A program made the translations under genes and the position numbers. From Viridibacterium curvum (lineage in GTDB: Bacteria; Pseudomonadota; Gammaproteobacteria; Burkholderiales; Rhodocyclaceae): 64,000 bases of DNA. Under the pieces are notes generated by a model. It was given only the letters and a program-made list of their open reading frames with translations, was not told where the DNA came from and did not search any database. Positions 1 to 8,205 of the stretch are shown here, one piece after another. Each line of letters begins with the position of its first letter. Positions within the stretch are counted from its first letter, which is position 1. Where the stretch lies: NCBI RefSeq assembly GCF_039544165.1, contig NZ_BAABLD010000008.1, positions 930,001 through 994,000 of the forward strand, written 5' to 3'.

Positions 1-264
1 GCGCGGGGCTTCGGCAGACAGGCGCGAGGGCATGCCGAGGAATTCGTCGCGGGCGAAGCCGAAACAACGCAGGGTGGCGGCATTGGCGTAGACGAAGCAC
101 GGGTCTTCGCTGGCGTCGTGGGCAAGCACGCAGAAGGGAGCGTCGTCGCGCAACCAGTCGAGAAGAGCCTGCCCTTCAAGCGCCAGGTCGGCGAGCGGCC
201 GGCCGAGCAGGCGCAGGTGCGAATCGAGGATCAGGGCAGCCCAGTCAGTTTCATTGCGTGTCAT
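1..264 (-). CDS. MEKHLA-domain (PAS-like) protein, C-terminal part outside window
   Basis: The reading frame runs off the left edge, so only the first 88 residues are visible. The N-terminus (MTRNETDWAALILDSHLRLL) followed by a PAS-like stretch with 'CVLAHDASEDPCFVYANAATLRCFGF' spread over residues 45-70 matches the MEKHLA family, small PAS-related proteins of unknown ligand. The ATG at 264 overlaps the stop of the upstream TfoX-C gene by four bases (ATGA), which indicates translational coupling in a two-gene operon. Family assignment is from memory of the conserved 'F.YaN.aaL..Fg' pattern. No function beyond a possible sensory role can be claimed. Confidence 0.75.
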   Translation of the reverse strand, partial: MTRNETDWAALILDSHLRLLGRPLADLALEGQALLDWLRDDAPFCVLAHDASEDPCFVYANAATLRCFGFARDEFLGMPSRLSAEAPR

Positions 265-578
265 GCGCGGTCCTTCTTCGGGGAGCGGCGCTTGCCGGGG
301 GCGATGCCCAAGGCATCGAGGCGCAGCAGGATCTCGGTGCGCTGCTCGCGGGCGACGTCTTGCCAGGGGCGGTTCTCGATGGCGCCGATGAGGCCATAGA
401 GCAGGTTGAGGCTGATGCCGGGTTCGCTGGCATGCAGGCGGGCGTAGACGAGGTAGGGGTCGGCAGCCTGCAGTTGTGCAGCGGTGTGGATGCCGATGCG
501 GGCGAGCATGTCGCGGCTCTTGGGGCCGAGGCCGGGCAGGGCGTCTGGCGTGGGCGGTGTGGCGGCGGCGCGGGGCAT
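261..578 (-). CDS. TfoX C-terminal-domain protein
   Basis: A 105-residue protein. Residues 12-85 hold the TfoX-C fold: 'LPGLGPKSRDMLARIGIHT' is a helix-hairpin-helix-like opening, followed by the 'YLVYARLHASEPGISLNLLYGLIGAIENRPW' pattern typical of the family. The N-terminal TfoX domain is absent, which is common for stand-alone copies. In Gammaproteobacteria the full-length relatives (TfoX/Sxy) act in competence regulation, but single-domain copies have no established role. The basic tail (GKRRSPKKDRA) is unremarkable. It precedes and overlaps the MEKHLA gene by four bases. Confidence 0.8.
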   Translation of the reverse strand: MPRAAATPPTPDALPGLGPKSRDMLARIGIHTAAQLQAADPYLVYARLHASEPGISLNLLYGLIGAIENRPWQDVAREQRTEILLRLDALGIAPGKRRSPKKDRA

Positions 579-716
579 GGCGGCTCGTTGCGGGAGAGGA
601 CGATATTGTCGGCGATTTGCACGGAGCGCGGTCCGTCTGGCCGATCACTGTCGCGTGTCATGGGTTTGTTGTCGACGCTGGGCTATGCTGGGTCTTCGCG
701 AGCTTCGGAGTGAATC

Positions 717-1550
717 ATGAAATCTGTTCAATTGCCTTCGGGCGAGTCTGTGCCTGCATTGGGTCTCGGTACCTGGTGCATGGGTGATGAGCCGGGCGCG
801 CGTGCCGAAGAGATTGCAACGATCCAGCTGGCCATCGACAGTGGCATGCGTGTGATCGACACCGCCGAGATGTATGGCGAGGGGCGCGCGGAGTCGCTGG
901 TGGGCGAGGCGATTGCTGGGCGGCGGGAAAACTGCTTTCTGGTGAGCAAGGTCTATCCGCACAACGCCTCGCGGCGCGGCGCGGTGCAGGCTTGCGAGCG
1001 CAGCCTGGAGCGACTGGGCACCGACTGCATTGACCTCTATCTGCTGCACTGGCGTGGCAATGTGCCGCTGGAGGAGACGCTGGAAGCCTTCCTCTCGCTG
1101 CAGGGCGCGGGCAAGATCCGCTACTTCGGCGTGAGCAACTTCGACACCGATGATCTGGCCGAGTGGTGCGAGCTGGATGAGGGCGCCTCGCTGGCGACCA
1201 ACCAGGTGCTCTACAACCTGACACGGCGTGGCGTGGAGCGCGACCTGCTGCCCTGGATGCGCGAGATGGAGATTCCGCTGATGGCTTACTCGCCCATCGA
1301 GCAGGGGCGACTGGCGGGCAACGCGAAGCTGGCCGGTTTTGCGAAGCAGCACGACATGACGCCCGCGCAGGCGGCGTTGGGCTGGCTGCTGGCGAACGAG
1401 GATGTGCTGGTGATTCCGAAAACCGGCAACCGCGCACGCCTGCGCGAGAACCTGCAGACCATAGAGAAGGCGCTGGACGAGGCGCAGCTGATCGAGCTGG
1501 ATGCGCTGTTCCCGGCGCCCAAGGGGCGGGTGCCGCTGGAGATGCTGTAG
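717..1550 (+). CDS. Aldo/keto reductase (YeaE-like)
   Basis: A 277-residue NADPH-dependent oxidoreductase with a TIM-barrel fold, normal length for the family. The four catalytic residues are all present: Asp48 and Tyr53 in 'DTAEMYGEG', Lys78 in 'LVSKVYP', and His111 in 'LYLLHW'. 'YFGVSNFD' and the C-terminal 'IPKTGNRARLREN' NADP-phosphate-binding segment are also present. The overall pattern resembles E. coli YeaE, a methylglyoxal reductase, but the substrate cannot be fixed from sequence. It is followed 84 bp downstream by an AraC-type regulator on the same strand, which may or may not control it. Confidence 0.9.
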   Translation: MKSVQLPSGESVPALGLGTWCMGDEPGARAEEIATIQLAIDSGMRVIDTAEMYGEGRAESLVGEAIAGRRENCFLVSKVYPHNASRRGAVQACERSLERLGTDCIDLYLLHWRGNVPLEETLEAFLSLQGAGKIRYFGVSNFDTDDLAEWCELDEGASLATNQVLYNLTRRGVERDLLPWMREMEIPLMAYSPIEQGRLAGNAKLAGFAKQHDMTPAQAALGWLLANEDVLVIPKTGNRARLRENLQTIEKALDEAQLIELDALFPAPKGRVPLEML

Positions 1551-1634
1551 CGGACTGCGGCTGCGAAAATCCGCAAGGATGATCAAGTGCTGTCGCCGAG
1601 CATGTCGTGACAGGAACACGCATCGGAGTGCCCC

Positions 1635-2492
1635 GTGAAAACCACCACCCGCGAACGCTACGCTGAACGCATCGAGCGCGTTGTGCGCTTTCTGAACACG
1701 CATCTGGATGCCGACATTGATCTGCATCGGCTGGCTGAGGAGGCTGCGCTGTCGCCGTATCACTTTCACCGTGTCTATCACGCCCACATGGGTGAGACGG
1801 TGCAGGAAACGGTGCGACGCATGCGCCTGCATCGGGCTGCGCAGGGTTTGCAGGAGAGTTCACACCCGGTGGCGCGGATTGCGCGTGAGGCAGGGTTTGG
1901 CAGCGTGCCGGCATTCAGCCGGGCTTTTCGTGCGGCCTACAGCTTGCCGCCGGCAGCGTTTCGCGCGCGTCGCTTCGTTGCGTTTCCTGTTCTTCCACTT
2001 CCCGGCAAACAGGAGATCGCCATGCAAACCGTCACTATCGAAAACCGTCCCGCCCTCAAGGTCGCCGCGCTGGCGCACCAGGGGGATTACCAACTGATCG
2101 GCAACAGCTTTGACCGCCTCACTGCCTGGGCCGGTGGCCAGGGCTTGCTGGGGCCGCAAACGCGCAGCTTTGGCATTTACTACGACGACCCCGACGCGAT
2201 GCCGCTCGCCCAGCTGCGTTCGGAGGCCTGCCTTACCGTGCCCGACACGTTTGAGGGCATGGGTGACTATCGTGCCCTGCACACGCCCGGTGGGCGCTGC
2301 GCAGTGCTGGAGTTCGTCGGCCCATACGTCGAGCTGCACAAGGCCTACACCTGGCTGTTCCGCGAGTGGTTGCCGGGCAGTGGTGAGGAGCCGGGCGACG
2401 CGCCGGCCTTCGAGGAGTATCTGAACGATCCGCGCGACACGCCACAGGAGGCGCTGCGCACGGCGATCTGCATTCCGCTGAAGCCGCGCTGA
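1635..2492 (+). CDS. AraC-family regulator with GyrI-like effector domain
   Basis: A 285-residue protein with the DNA-binding half at the N-terminus: two helix-turn-helix motifs over about residues 10-112, including 'LHRLAEEAALSPYHFHRVYH' and 'ARIAREAGFGSVPAFSRAFR'. From about residue 128 it carries a GyrI-like/SOUL-type ligand-binding domain (starting 'MQTVTIENRPALKVAALAHQ'), as in Rob and SbmC-type regulators, which commonly bind small hydrophobic or cationic drugs. It is a single gene ending in a clear terminator. The start has only a weak Shine-Dalgarno signal, but the first helix begins right after it. Confidence 0.9.
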   Translation: MKTTTRERYAERIERVVRFLNTHLDADIDLHRLAEEAALSPYHFHRVYHAHMGETVQETVRRMRLHRAAQGLQESSHPVARIAREAGFGSVPAFSRAFRAAYSLPPAAFRARRFVAFPVLPLPGKQEIAMQTVTIENRPALKVAALAHQGDYQLIGNSFDRLTAWAGGQGLLGPQTRSFGIYYDDPDAMPLAQLRSEACLTVPDTFEGMGDYRALHTPGGRCAVLEFVGPYVELHKAYTWLFREWLPGSGEEPGDAPAFEEYLNDPRDTPQEALRTAICIPLKPR

Positions 2493-2503
2493 GCAAAACA
2501 GAA

Positions 2504-2534
2504 GGGCGCCAAGCTCAGCGCGAGGCGCCCGTTT
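2504..2534 (+). terminator. Intrinsic terminator after the AraC gene
   Basis: Arms GGGCGCC (2504-2510) and GGCGCCC (2524-2530) flank a 13-base loop and are followed by a short T-rich run (gtttctg). It lies 12 bases after the stop of the AraC-type gene. The T tract is poor, so efficiency is uncertain. Confidence 0.6.
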
Positions 2535-2594
2535 CTGGGCCCGACTGAAGTGAGGGGCAGACCTATGGCGGCCTGCGCTTCAGACGAGGCAGGT

Positions 2595-2876
2595 GGTTTT
2601 TCCGCAGAGCCGCCTCAAGGAAAAACCGCAACCCCCTTGGGGGGTGGTGACGGCTACCGCAGTGTGCCGTCACCGGGGGTACAAGGTTTCCGCAGAGCCG
2701 CCTCAAGGAAAAACCGCAACCCCCTCGGGGGGTGGTGACGGCTACCGCAGTGTGCCGTCACCGGGGGCGCCAGCCTTCGCAGAGGGCGCCCGGTTTTTCC
2801 GCAGAGCCGCCTCAAGGAAAAACCGCAACCCCCTTGGGGGGTGGTGACGGCTACCGCAGTGTGCCGTCACCGGGGG
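2595..2876. repeat. Three tandem copies of an ~85-bp multi-hairpin repeat
   Basis: Copies lie at 2595-2679, 2685-2767 and 2792-2876, nearly identical apart from a shorter first arm in copy 2 and single-base changes. Each unit can fold three hairpins in a row: GGTTTTTCC with GGAAAAACC, CCCCC-TT/TC-GGGGG, and TGACGGC with GCCGTCA, ending in CACCGGGGG. The spacer between copies 2 and 3 has its own GGGCGCC-like bases. It fills the convergent gap between the AraC gene and a DUF3617 gene. No gene is supported here although two frames stay open through the repeat. Confidence 0.9.
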
Positions 2877-2882
2877 CACAGA

Positions 2883-3467
2883 CTACTTGCCCATCTGTTT
2901 CTTCATCTGCTCCATCATCTTCTGGATGTCTTCCTGCGACATCTTGCCGTTGCCGCCGGGGGGCTGTGTGCCGCCCTTGCCGAGGCTGTTGATGACCATG
3001 CCGTTCACACTGATGTCGCCGGGCTTGAGCCCGCCGGTACAGGCGCCGAGGTAGCGCACCTTCACCTGGCTCTTCATCTCGCCCGTGCCGTTCTTGGGTG
3101 GCGGGTCCATGCGCATGGTCATGTCGACCTGGTAGCTGGAGTTGAAATCGCCAACGGCGATGGAGTGCATGGTGGTCGTACCGCGCTCGTTCCTGCAAAC
3201 CACGGTGGCGTCGTAGCCATTGGGCAGCTTCTTGACCACCGCGGGCTCGCACTTCATGTTGGGCTGCTGGCCCTGCTGCATGCTCTTGCTCTGCAGCTCG
3301 GCGTCGGTAGCGGGGTCGCTGCACTGGAGCATGGTCATGCCGCCGGGGATGGGCATCTGGGCGCTCTCCATTTTCATCTCCCACAGACCGGGTTTGCGCT
3401 TGGGCATGTCCTGCGCGGTGGCGGCGAGGCTGAGGGCAAGCAGGGGCAGACAGAACAAGGATTTCAT
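2883..3467 (-). CDS. DUF3617 exported protein
   Basis: A secreted protein of 194 residues. The start at 3467 is chosen because CAGGAGA lies just upstream and the product then opens with a clean signal peptide (MKSLFCLPLLALSLAATAQ). The mature part begins with 'KPGLWEMKM', the hallmark of DUF3617, and keeps paired cysteines (for example in 'LQCSDP', 'MKCEPA', 'VVCRNE'). The C-terminal 45 residues are Gly/Pro-rich, then Met/Lys/Gln-rich ('QKMMEQMKKQMGK'). The role of the family is unknown and it is predicted periplasmic. It reads towards the tandem repeat. Confidence 0.85.
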   Translation of the reverse strand: MKSLFCLPLLALSLAATAQDMPKRKPGLWEMKMESAQMPIPGGMTMLQCSDPATDAELQSKSMQQGQQPNMKCEPAVVKKLPNGYDATVVCRNERGTTTMHSIAVGDFNSSYQVDMTMRMDPPPKNGTGEMKSQVKVRYLGACTGGLKPGDISVNGMVINSLGKGGTQPPGGNGKMSQEDIQKMMEQMKKQMGK

Positions 3468-3513
3468 GCGACGTCTCCTGTGGATCGGCAAGCAACCTGC
3501 GGATGCTACGCCT

Positions 3514-4386
3514 TCAGGGTTTCAGCGTCACCAGCATGCCCCGAAGGCGCACATCGACCGAGCGTCCCCCCACCGTGCAGTCGAACTGATCGTCGGACGA
3601 CGCGCGCTGGTCACCGAGCCAGCTGTGCAGGCGGATGGCTGCATCGAATTTCTGATCGTCCAGGCCGTCGAGGACGCGCACCAGCGTGTCCTGGAATGCA
3701 GCGAGGCAGGCGGTGCGGGCATCCGCATACTTATCAACCCGGGCGCTGCCTTCGAAAGCGTCCGGGCCGAAACGCTGTGTGTAGGCGGGTAGATCCTGAA
3801 AGCCCCAGTGCAACTTGTAGCTGTGGGCACGCAGCAGCCGCTGCACGCTCGACGTGGCGAGGCCTTCGCTGATCGGGATGCTGATGACGCTGGAGCGGAT
3901 TTTTCTGGGTGCGAGCGGTGGCGCTCCACGCTCCGCCAGCTTCCTTGCATGATCTGGCGTCACGATGAGCTCGGCCAGCAGCTTGATGTCATTCTTCGCA
4001 AAGCCCATGCGACAGTGGAAGGTACCCACGGGCTGGCTGCCCGGGCCCATGGCGTCCTGGATGAAGACCGCGTCGTACTCGCGTGCACGTGCGATCTGAA
4101 CGATTGCGCCTACGGCGCTGGCGAGCGCCTCAATGCAGCGGTCTTTTTCGCTGCTGCCGAAACTGAGCGCACTGCTGCGCTTGTGCTCATCGGGCCGGGC
4201 GCGTTCCACCCATTGTGGAATGCTCGCTGGATCGACGATGACGTTAACTGCCGGGTCCAGCACTTTGGGCAAGAGATCGCCAGCCAAGGCTTCAGACCAG
4301 GTGATCGGCATGCTGGAGGCGGCAAACGTGTTTGAGGCGGATAGCGACAGCGCGACAAGGCCAGCGACGAACAGTTTTGCAGCCAC
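3514..4386 (-). CDS. Hypothetical exported protein
   Basis: A 290-residue protein starting at a GTG with GGG about seven bases upstream. The first 22 residues form a signal peptide (hydrophobic core LFVAGLVALSLSA, then TFAAS). Three cysteines lie in 'KDRCIEAL', 'GTFHCRMGF' and 'DDQFDCTVGG', plus one in 'RTACLAAF', so one or two disulfides are possible. No family is recognised. It is separated by only 46 bp from the DUF3617 gene, also on the minus strand, so the two may be co-transcribed. Confidence 0.6.
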   Translation of the reverse strand: MAAKLFVAGLVALSLSASNTFAASSMPITWSEALAGDLLPKVLDPAVNVIVDPASIPQWVERARPDEHKRSSALSFGSSEKDRCIEALASAVGAIVQIARAREYDAVFIQDAMGPGSQPVGTFHCRMGFAKNDIKLLAELIVTPDHARKLAERGAPPLAPRKIRSSVISIPISEGLATSSVQRLLRAHSYKLHWGFQDLPAYTQRFGPDAFEGSARVDKYADARTACLAAFQDTLVRVLDGLDDQKFDAAIRLHSWLGDQRASSDDQFDCTVGGRSVDVRLRGMLVTLKP

Positions 4387-4430
4387 GAGAATCCCGGAGT
4401 CCTGTTGAGCTGCGGGATTCTACCCATGTG

Positions 4431-5708
4431 TCAGGCGAGGATGCTGCCGACATTCAGGGCGATGATGGCCGCAGTGATGCCGCCCATGGCGATGCGTGCC
4501 CGCATGCTAATGACGCGGTCACCCATGATGCTGCGACGTGACGCAATGATGACCAGTGGCACAAGGGCGAAGGGCAAGGCGATACCCAGAACGACCTGGC
4601 TGCCGACGAGCAGGCTGTCGGCATCGGTCTTGCCGCTGATTGCCATGATGCCCAGCGCTGCAAGCGCGACCACGATGCGTGTCACCACGCCGCGCCAGCG
4701 TTCGAAGCGTGAGCGGGCAGCACCGCCTTGCGCGAAGCCCCGGCTGATGACACGACCCGCCATCACGCCGGTGATCGCCGAGCTCTGGCCGGCCGCGTAG
4801 AGGGCAATCGCGAAGAGGATTGCTGCACCGACGCCGAGCACATCGCGCATGGCGTCGTGCGCGCCTTCGACGCTGCTGACCTGAACACCGCTGGCCGAGA
4901 GCGAAGCGGCTGCGACGATCATGATGGCGGCGTTGACGAACATGGCGAGGCCGAGCGACACCACGGTGTCGTTGCGCGCAATGCGGTAGGCGATGGCCTT
5001 GTCGGCATTGCGGATGTCGCGCATGCGTTCTGCGAGCATGCCGGAATGCAGGTAGAGGTTGTGTGGCATGAGCGTGGCGCCGAGGATCCCGAGCGCGAGC
5101 ACGAGGCCGGCGCGTTCGCTGAGTGCCTTGCCGGTGTCGGCCACACCCTGCGCGGCAGCGCCCCAGTCCGGCCCGATCTGTACGAGCAAGACGATGAAGG
5201 CAAGTGCGACGACACCGATGAGGATGTTGACCACCTGCTCGTGCGCGCCTTTGCGCAGGCCGGAGAGCGCGAGAAAGGCTGCGGTGGCCACACCGGTCAC
5301 GACGATGCCGACAGGAAGCGCGAGGCCGAAGAGCAGCTGCAGTGCAATTGCGCCACCCACGAGTTCCGCAAATGCCGTGGCGAGGATGGCTGCCTCGCCG
5401 GCAAGCCAGGCTGCCTTGGCTACCGGGCGCGGCATGTGGCGCGCGCTGAGGGTGGCGAGATCTTCACCCGTGGCCAGCACTACGCGTGCAACAAGGGTCT
5501 GGAACACCATGGCGATGAGGCTGGCGAGAATTACGACACCGAGTAGCTGGTAACCGAAGGCCGAACCGCCGGCGATATCGGTTGCCCAGTTGCCGGGATC
5601 GACGTAGCCGACTGCGACGAGCAGACCGGGTCCGACGAGACGGCGCAAGGGAAGCCCGCCCGCTTCGCGTGAAGGTGCGCCAGATACGGCAAGAATGAGT
5701 GCGCTCAT
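4431..5708 (-). CDS. mntH: NRAMP-family divalent metal transporter (MntH-like)
   Basis: A proton-coupled Mn(II)/Fe(II) importer of the inner membrane, 425 residues with about 11 hydrophobic segments. The NRAMP signature in the first helix is intact (D37-P38-G39-N40 in 'YVDPGNWATDIAGGS'). The sixth-helix motif 'MPHNLYLHSGML' supplies the metal-ligand Met and the proton-path His. The start at 5708 is preferred over an upstream ATG because GGGGAA precedes it. It is a monocistronic minus-strand gene. No MntR, Fur or riboswitch site was recognised in the 127 bp upstream. Confidence 0.9.
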   Translation of the reverse strand: MSALILAVSGAPSREAGGLPLRRLVGPGLLVAVGYVDPGNWATDIAGGSAFGYQLLGVVILASLIAMVFQTLVARVVLATGEDLATLSARHMPRPVAKAAWLAGEAAILATAFAELVGGAIALQLLFGLALPVGIVVTGVATAAFLALSGLRKGAHEQVVNILIGVVALAFIVLLVQIGPDWGAAAQGVADTGKALSERAGLVLALGILGATLMPHNLYLHSGMLAERMRDIRNADKAIAYRIARNDTVVSLGLAMFVNAAIMIVAAASLSASGVQVSSVEGAHDAMRDVLGVGAAILFAIALYAAGQSSAITGVMAGRVISRGFAQGGAARSRFERWRGVVTRIVVALAALGIMAISGKTDADSLLVGSQVVLGIALPFALVPLVIIASRRSIMGDRVISMRARIAMGGITAAIIALNVGSILA

Positions 5709-5835
5709 ATGTTTCCCCGTTGCGATCAATGCCCGTGCAAACGGGCTTGATGGCATTCTGGGCGAGCGACATCAATAGATCCAATTGATTGAATGCGTCA
5801 CGGCGATTGCCAGTGCCTATCAAAAAGCCGGCAAC

Positions 5836-6366
5836 TCAGCCCTTCGCATCCTTGTTGAAGTAGGGCTTCAGCCCGCAGGGCACGAGGGAGTTTTCGGCTT
5901 GCAGGGCCTGGGCGCCGTCCGGGTCGGTCGAGGCGCCAGCGTAGTGGGCGATTTCGTGCAGTACTGTCGCCGCCATCCTCTTGACGTCGCCGCGGCCATC
6001 GATCAGGGCGAACAGGCTGATACCGATGTCCTTGCCGGCGCCGTTGCCCATCGGCAGATCGTTTTCGGTGTGCTTGCCGATCGGGGTCAGCAGATGGAAC
6101 ACCAGCTCGTCTTTTTCCATGATGTCCGCAAGGCTGCGGGCTTTGTGCAGCGTCTTGAAGTAGCCATTGCATTTGTCGCTTTTCGCGCAGTTGTCGGCAA
6201 TGTGTTTCCAGGCGTCGGTGAGCTGCTTCTCGGGGGTGATGGTGATGATGTCGCTGCCATCGAGGCGCAGGCTATAGACCGCGTCGAAGCGTGCGTACTT
6301 GTAGACCTTGCTGAGAACGCGGGGAATGGAACAGTGGTTCTCCCCGATGTGAAGTTTCATGGGCAT
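5836..6366 (-). CDS. Putative HExxH zinc metallopeptidase-like protein
   Basis: A 176-residue protein without a signal peptide. Residues 132-143 read 'ATVLHEIAHYAGAS', a canonical HExxH zinc-binding helix, followed by 'STDPDGAQALQAEN', where an Asp could be the third ligand as in aspzincins (M35-like). Three further cysteines lie upstream and one near the C-terminus. The N-terminal 60 residues ('ARFDAVYSLRLDGSDIITITPEK') match nothing I know. AGGA precedes the start. Family membership is a guess from the motif, and peptidase activity is unproven. It could also be a toxin-like effector domain. Confidence 0.6.
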   Translation of the reverse strand: MPMKLHIGENHCSIPRVLSKVYKYARFDAVYSLRLDGSDIITITPEKQLTDAWKHIADNCAKSDKCNGYFKTLHKARSLADIMEKDELVFHLLTPIGKHTENDLPMGNGAGKDIGISLFALIDGRGDVKRMAATVLHEIAHYAGASTDPDGAQALQAENSLVPCGLKPYFNKDAKG

Positions 6367-6468
6367 GGCAGATCCTGACCTGGGAAGAGTGTTTACGCAT
6401 TGTCACGACCTGCCCGCACAGGCACAAGTGACCGCCTGGGGCGGCCAGCCTCAAAGGAGTGAGGGTGT

Positions 6469-6948
6469 TCAGCGCTGGCGGTTTTTCACGGCGCCGAAGC
6501 GCACGCCGATCATGACGGCGAAGAAGGTCAGCACGGCGCCCACCAGGTGCATGGCGAAAGATTGCCGGCTTCCCAGCAGCACGCCCAGCACGACGCTCAT
6601 TACGGCCATGACGGCGCCGAGCGCAAACTCGTTCTCACCCGCTTTGCGCGCACAGACGTAGCCACCCAGGGCCGAGAACATGCAGCCGCCGACGTAGCCG
6701 ACGATCATGATCCATGAGTCCATGGGCAGGTCACTGGCGTTGGCGGCAATCTGCTCTGCCGACATCCCCGACGCGGCCAGGCTGATGCTGTAGGCAATGC
6801 CCAGCGCGACGGACAGCACCAGGGTGCCGCCGATGTCCACCGCCAGTCCCCATAACAAGGCCTTGACGCGCGCGCCCTTGCGCGGCCCCTGCGGCGATTC
6901 CTTCGGATCTTCAACCGGTGCATTGGGCGGGGTGAAGGGGTTGCTCAC
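6469..6948 (-). CDS. Small integral membrane protein, unknown
   Basis: A 159-residue protein with four predicted membrane spans (about residues 31-55, 78-98, 107-124 and 130-150) and a polar, Pro-rich N-terminal tail of about 28 residues. Translation starts at GTG (6948) behind GAGGAAC. No motif is recognised. Its short gap (44 bp) to the DUF2252 gene upstream on the same strand suggests co-transcription. Confidence 0.65.
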   Translation of the reverse strand: MSNPFTPPNAPVEDPKESPQGPRKGARVKALLWGLAVDIGGTLVLSVALGIAYSISLAASGMSAEQIAANASDLPMDSWIMIVGYVGGCMFSALGGYVCARKAGENEFALGAVMAVMSVVLGVLLGSRQSFAMHLVGAVLTFFAVMIGVRFGAVKNRQR

Positions 6949-6992
6949 TTGGCGTTCCTCATGGATTCATATGGCATGCGCGGCATTGTGCA

Positions 6993-8177
6993 TCAGGATG
7001 CTGCGCAGAAGCTTTGCCAATCACGGCGGATTTGTGTTGCAACCTGTTGCGCGCTGCGCAGCAGAGGAGTCCGCCAGCTCTTTCGCGCAGCGAAGTTCTG
7101 CAGGGCTTCGATACTGTCGCTGCCGTGCTGCCCGGCGCTGCGTAGTTGCGCCCAGGCCAGCACCTCGGCCTGTGTCTGCAGCAGGCTGGCGAGTCGCTTT
7201 GGTTTGCGCCGGCAAAGGGCGAGGTCGACGCGGTCCTGCGCGGGTTGCAGGTCGCGCAGTACGAAATGCTGGAGGCGCCATTCGAGCGGCTGCAGGAAGG
7301 CATTGGGAATCGCCTGCATGCGTGTCTGGATGGCGATGAGTCGCTGTGCCGGGTCGTGCCGCACCATGCTGTGGTCCGTGCCGGGCGTAGCGAACTTGAG
7401 GTCGAGCAGTGCGTTGCCATCCGGCGAACCCTGCCCCCGCACGAGCACGATGTAGCGCGGCAGACCGAGACTGGCGTTGCCACTGATACGGCGCGCTGCG
7501 TCCAGCGGCTTGAAGAAATGCGGATCGTCCTGAAGCAGCGCGAAGTCTTGCATCCGCTGCAGCAGGGCATCGTGTTCGTCCTCGTGCAGCGGCAGCGCCT
7601 TGCCGTTGTCGAGGCGGATGCGCCGCTGTTTGCCGTGGCGCCGCGTGCGGCTGTCGAGGAACGCGCGCTGGCTGCGTTTGCGCAGGCTGGACAGCAGGTC
7701 GCCGACGATGCCGCGCGCCGTGTCGCGTTCCACCCAGCGAGGCTTGCCGCTGGCGAGTGTGCCGACCCACACCTCCAGTGCTTCTGCGCACAGTGCCTCG
7801 ACGTCGTCTGGCGCGATGGCCAGCCCGGGGGCGGCGACATGGACGCTGCTCAGCAGACGCAGCAGATCCAGCGTCGCGGGTGCGAGGCGAGCTTCGTCGA
7901 AATCGTTGATGTCGAAGTAGACCAGGCCGTTGTCGCCACGGTAACTGCCGAAGTTCTCAAGATGCAGGTCACCACAGGCCCAGGCCAGCGGTGCGTCGCG
8001 CAGCGCGGCAATGGCAGGCAGGCGGCTGTTGAACAACCAGGCTGTGCCGCGCAGGAAGGCGAAGGGATCGGCACGCCAGGCGGCGTACTTGAGCGCCAGC
8101 CGCTCGGGGTCGCGATCGGCGTCGTTCTGGCGGATGCGTTCCAGCAGGGTATCGGCAGCAGAGCTCATGACCCGCAT
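6993..8177 (-). CDS. DUF2252 family protein
   Basis: A 394-residue protein. The diagnostic DUF2252 block is present near residue 65-105: 'WACGDLHLENFG' then 'FDINDFDEA', a pattern resembling aminoglycoside-phosphotransferase-type kinases (an HxDxxxxN-like loop and a DxD-like metal site). 'RGTAWLF' and 'VLVRGQGSPDG' segments are also family-typical. Biological function is unknown. The ATG at 8177 has GGTGG upstream; a second in-frame ATG lies three codons in. It lies 28 bp downstream of the TSUP permease gene on the same strand, so the two are probably co-transcribed. Confidence 0.85.
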   Translation of the reverse strand: MRVMSSAADTLLERIRQNDADRDPERLALKYAAWRADPFAFLRGTAWLFNSRLPAIAALRDAPLAWACGDLHLENFGSYRGDNGLVYFDINDFDEARLAPATLDLLRLLSSVHVAAPGLAIAPDDVEALCAEALEVWVGTLASGKPRWVERDTARGIVGDLLSSLRKRSQRAFLDSRTRRHGKQRRIRLDNGKALPLHEDEHDALLQRMQDFALLQDDPHFFKPLDAARRISGNASLGLPRYIVLVRGQGSPDGNALLDLKFATPGTDHSMVRHDPAQRLIAIQTRMQAIPNAFLQPLEWRLQHFVLRDLQPAQDRVDLALCRRKPKRLASLLQTQAEVLAWAQLRSAGQHGSDSIEALQNFAARKSWRTPLLRSAQQVATQIRRDWQSFCAAS

Positions 8178-8205
8178 TGCGCCACCAGATGTCCGGGCAG
8201 GTCAA

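Noticed and set aside
645..1914. Two ~400-codon minus-strand frames opposite the aldo/keto reductase and AraC gene
   Set aside because: The plus-strand genes show complete catalytic and HTH motifs. The antisense frames are Arg/Ala/Pro-rich with no recognised domain.
2595..2876. Possible CRISPR array
   Set aside because: Units are 85 bp with almost no unique spacers and internal hairpins, unlike 25-40 bp repeats with variable spacers.
2593..2992. Repetitive open frames through the tandem repeat (peptide units such as AEPPQGKTATP)
   Set aside because: The frames exist only because the 85-bp unit lacks stops. There is no ribosome site, and the frame changes between copies.
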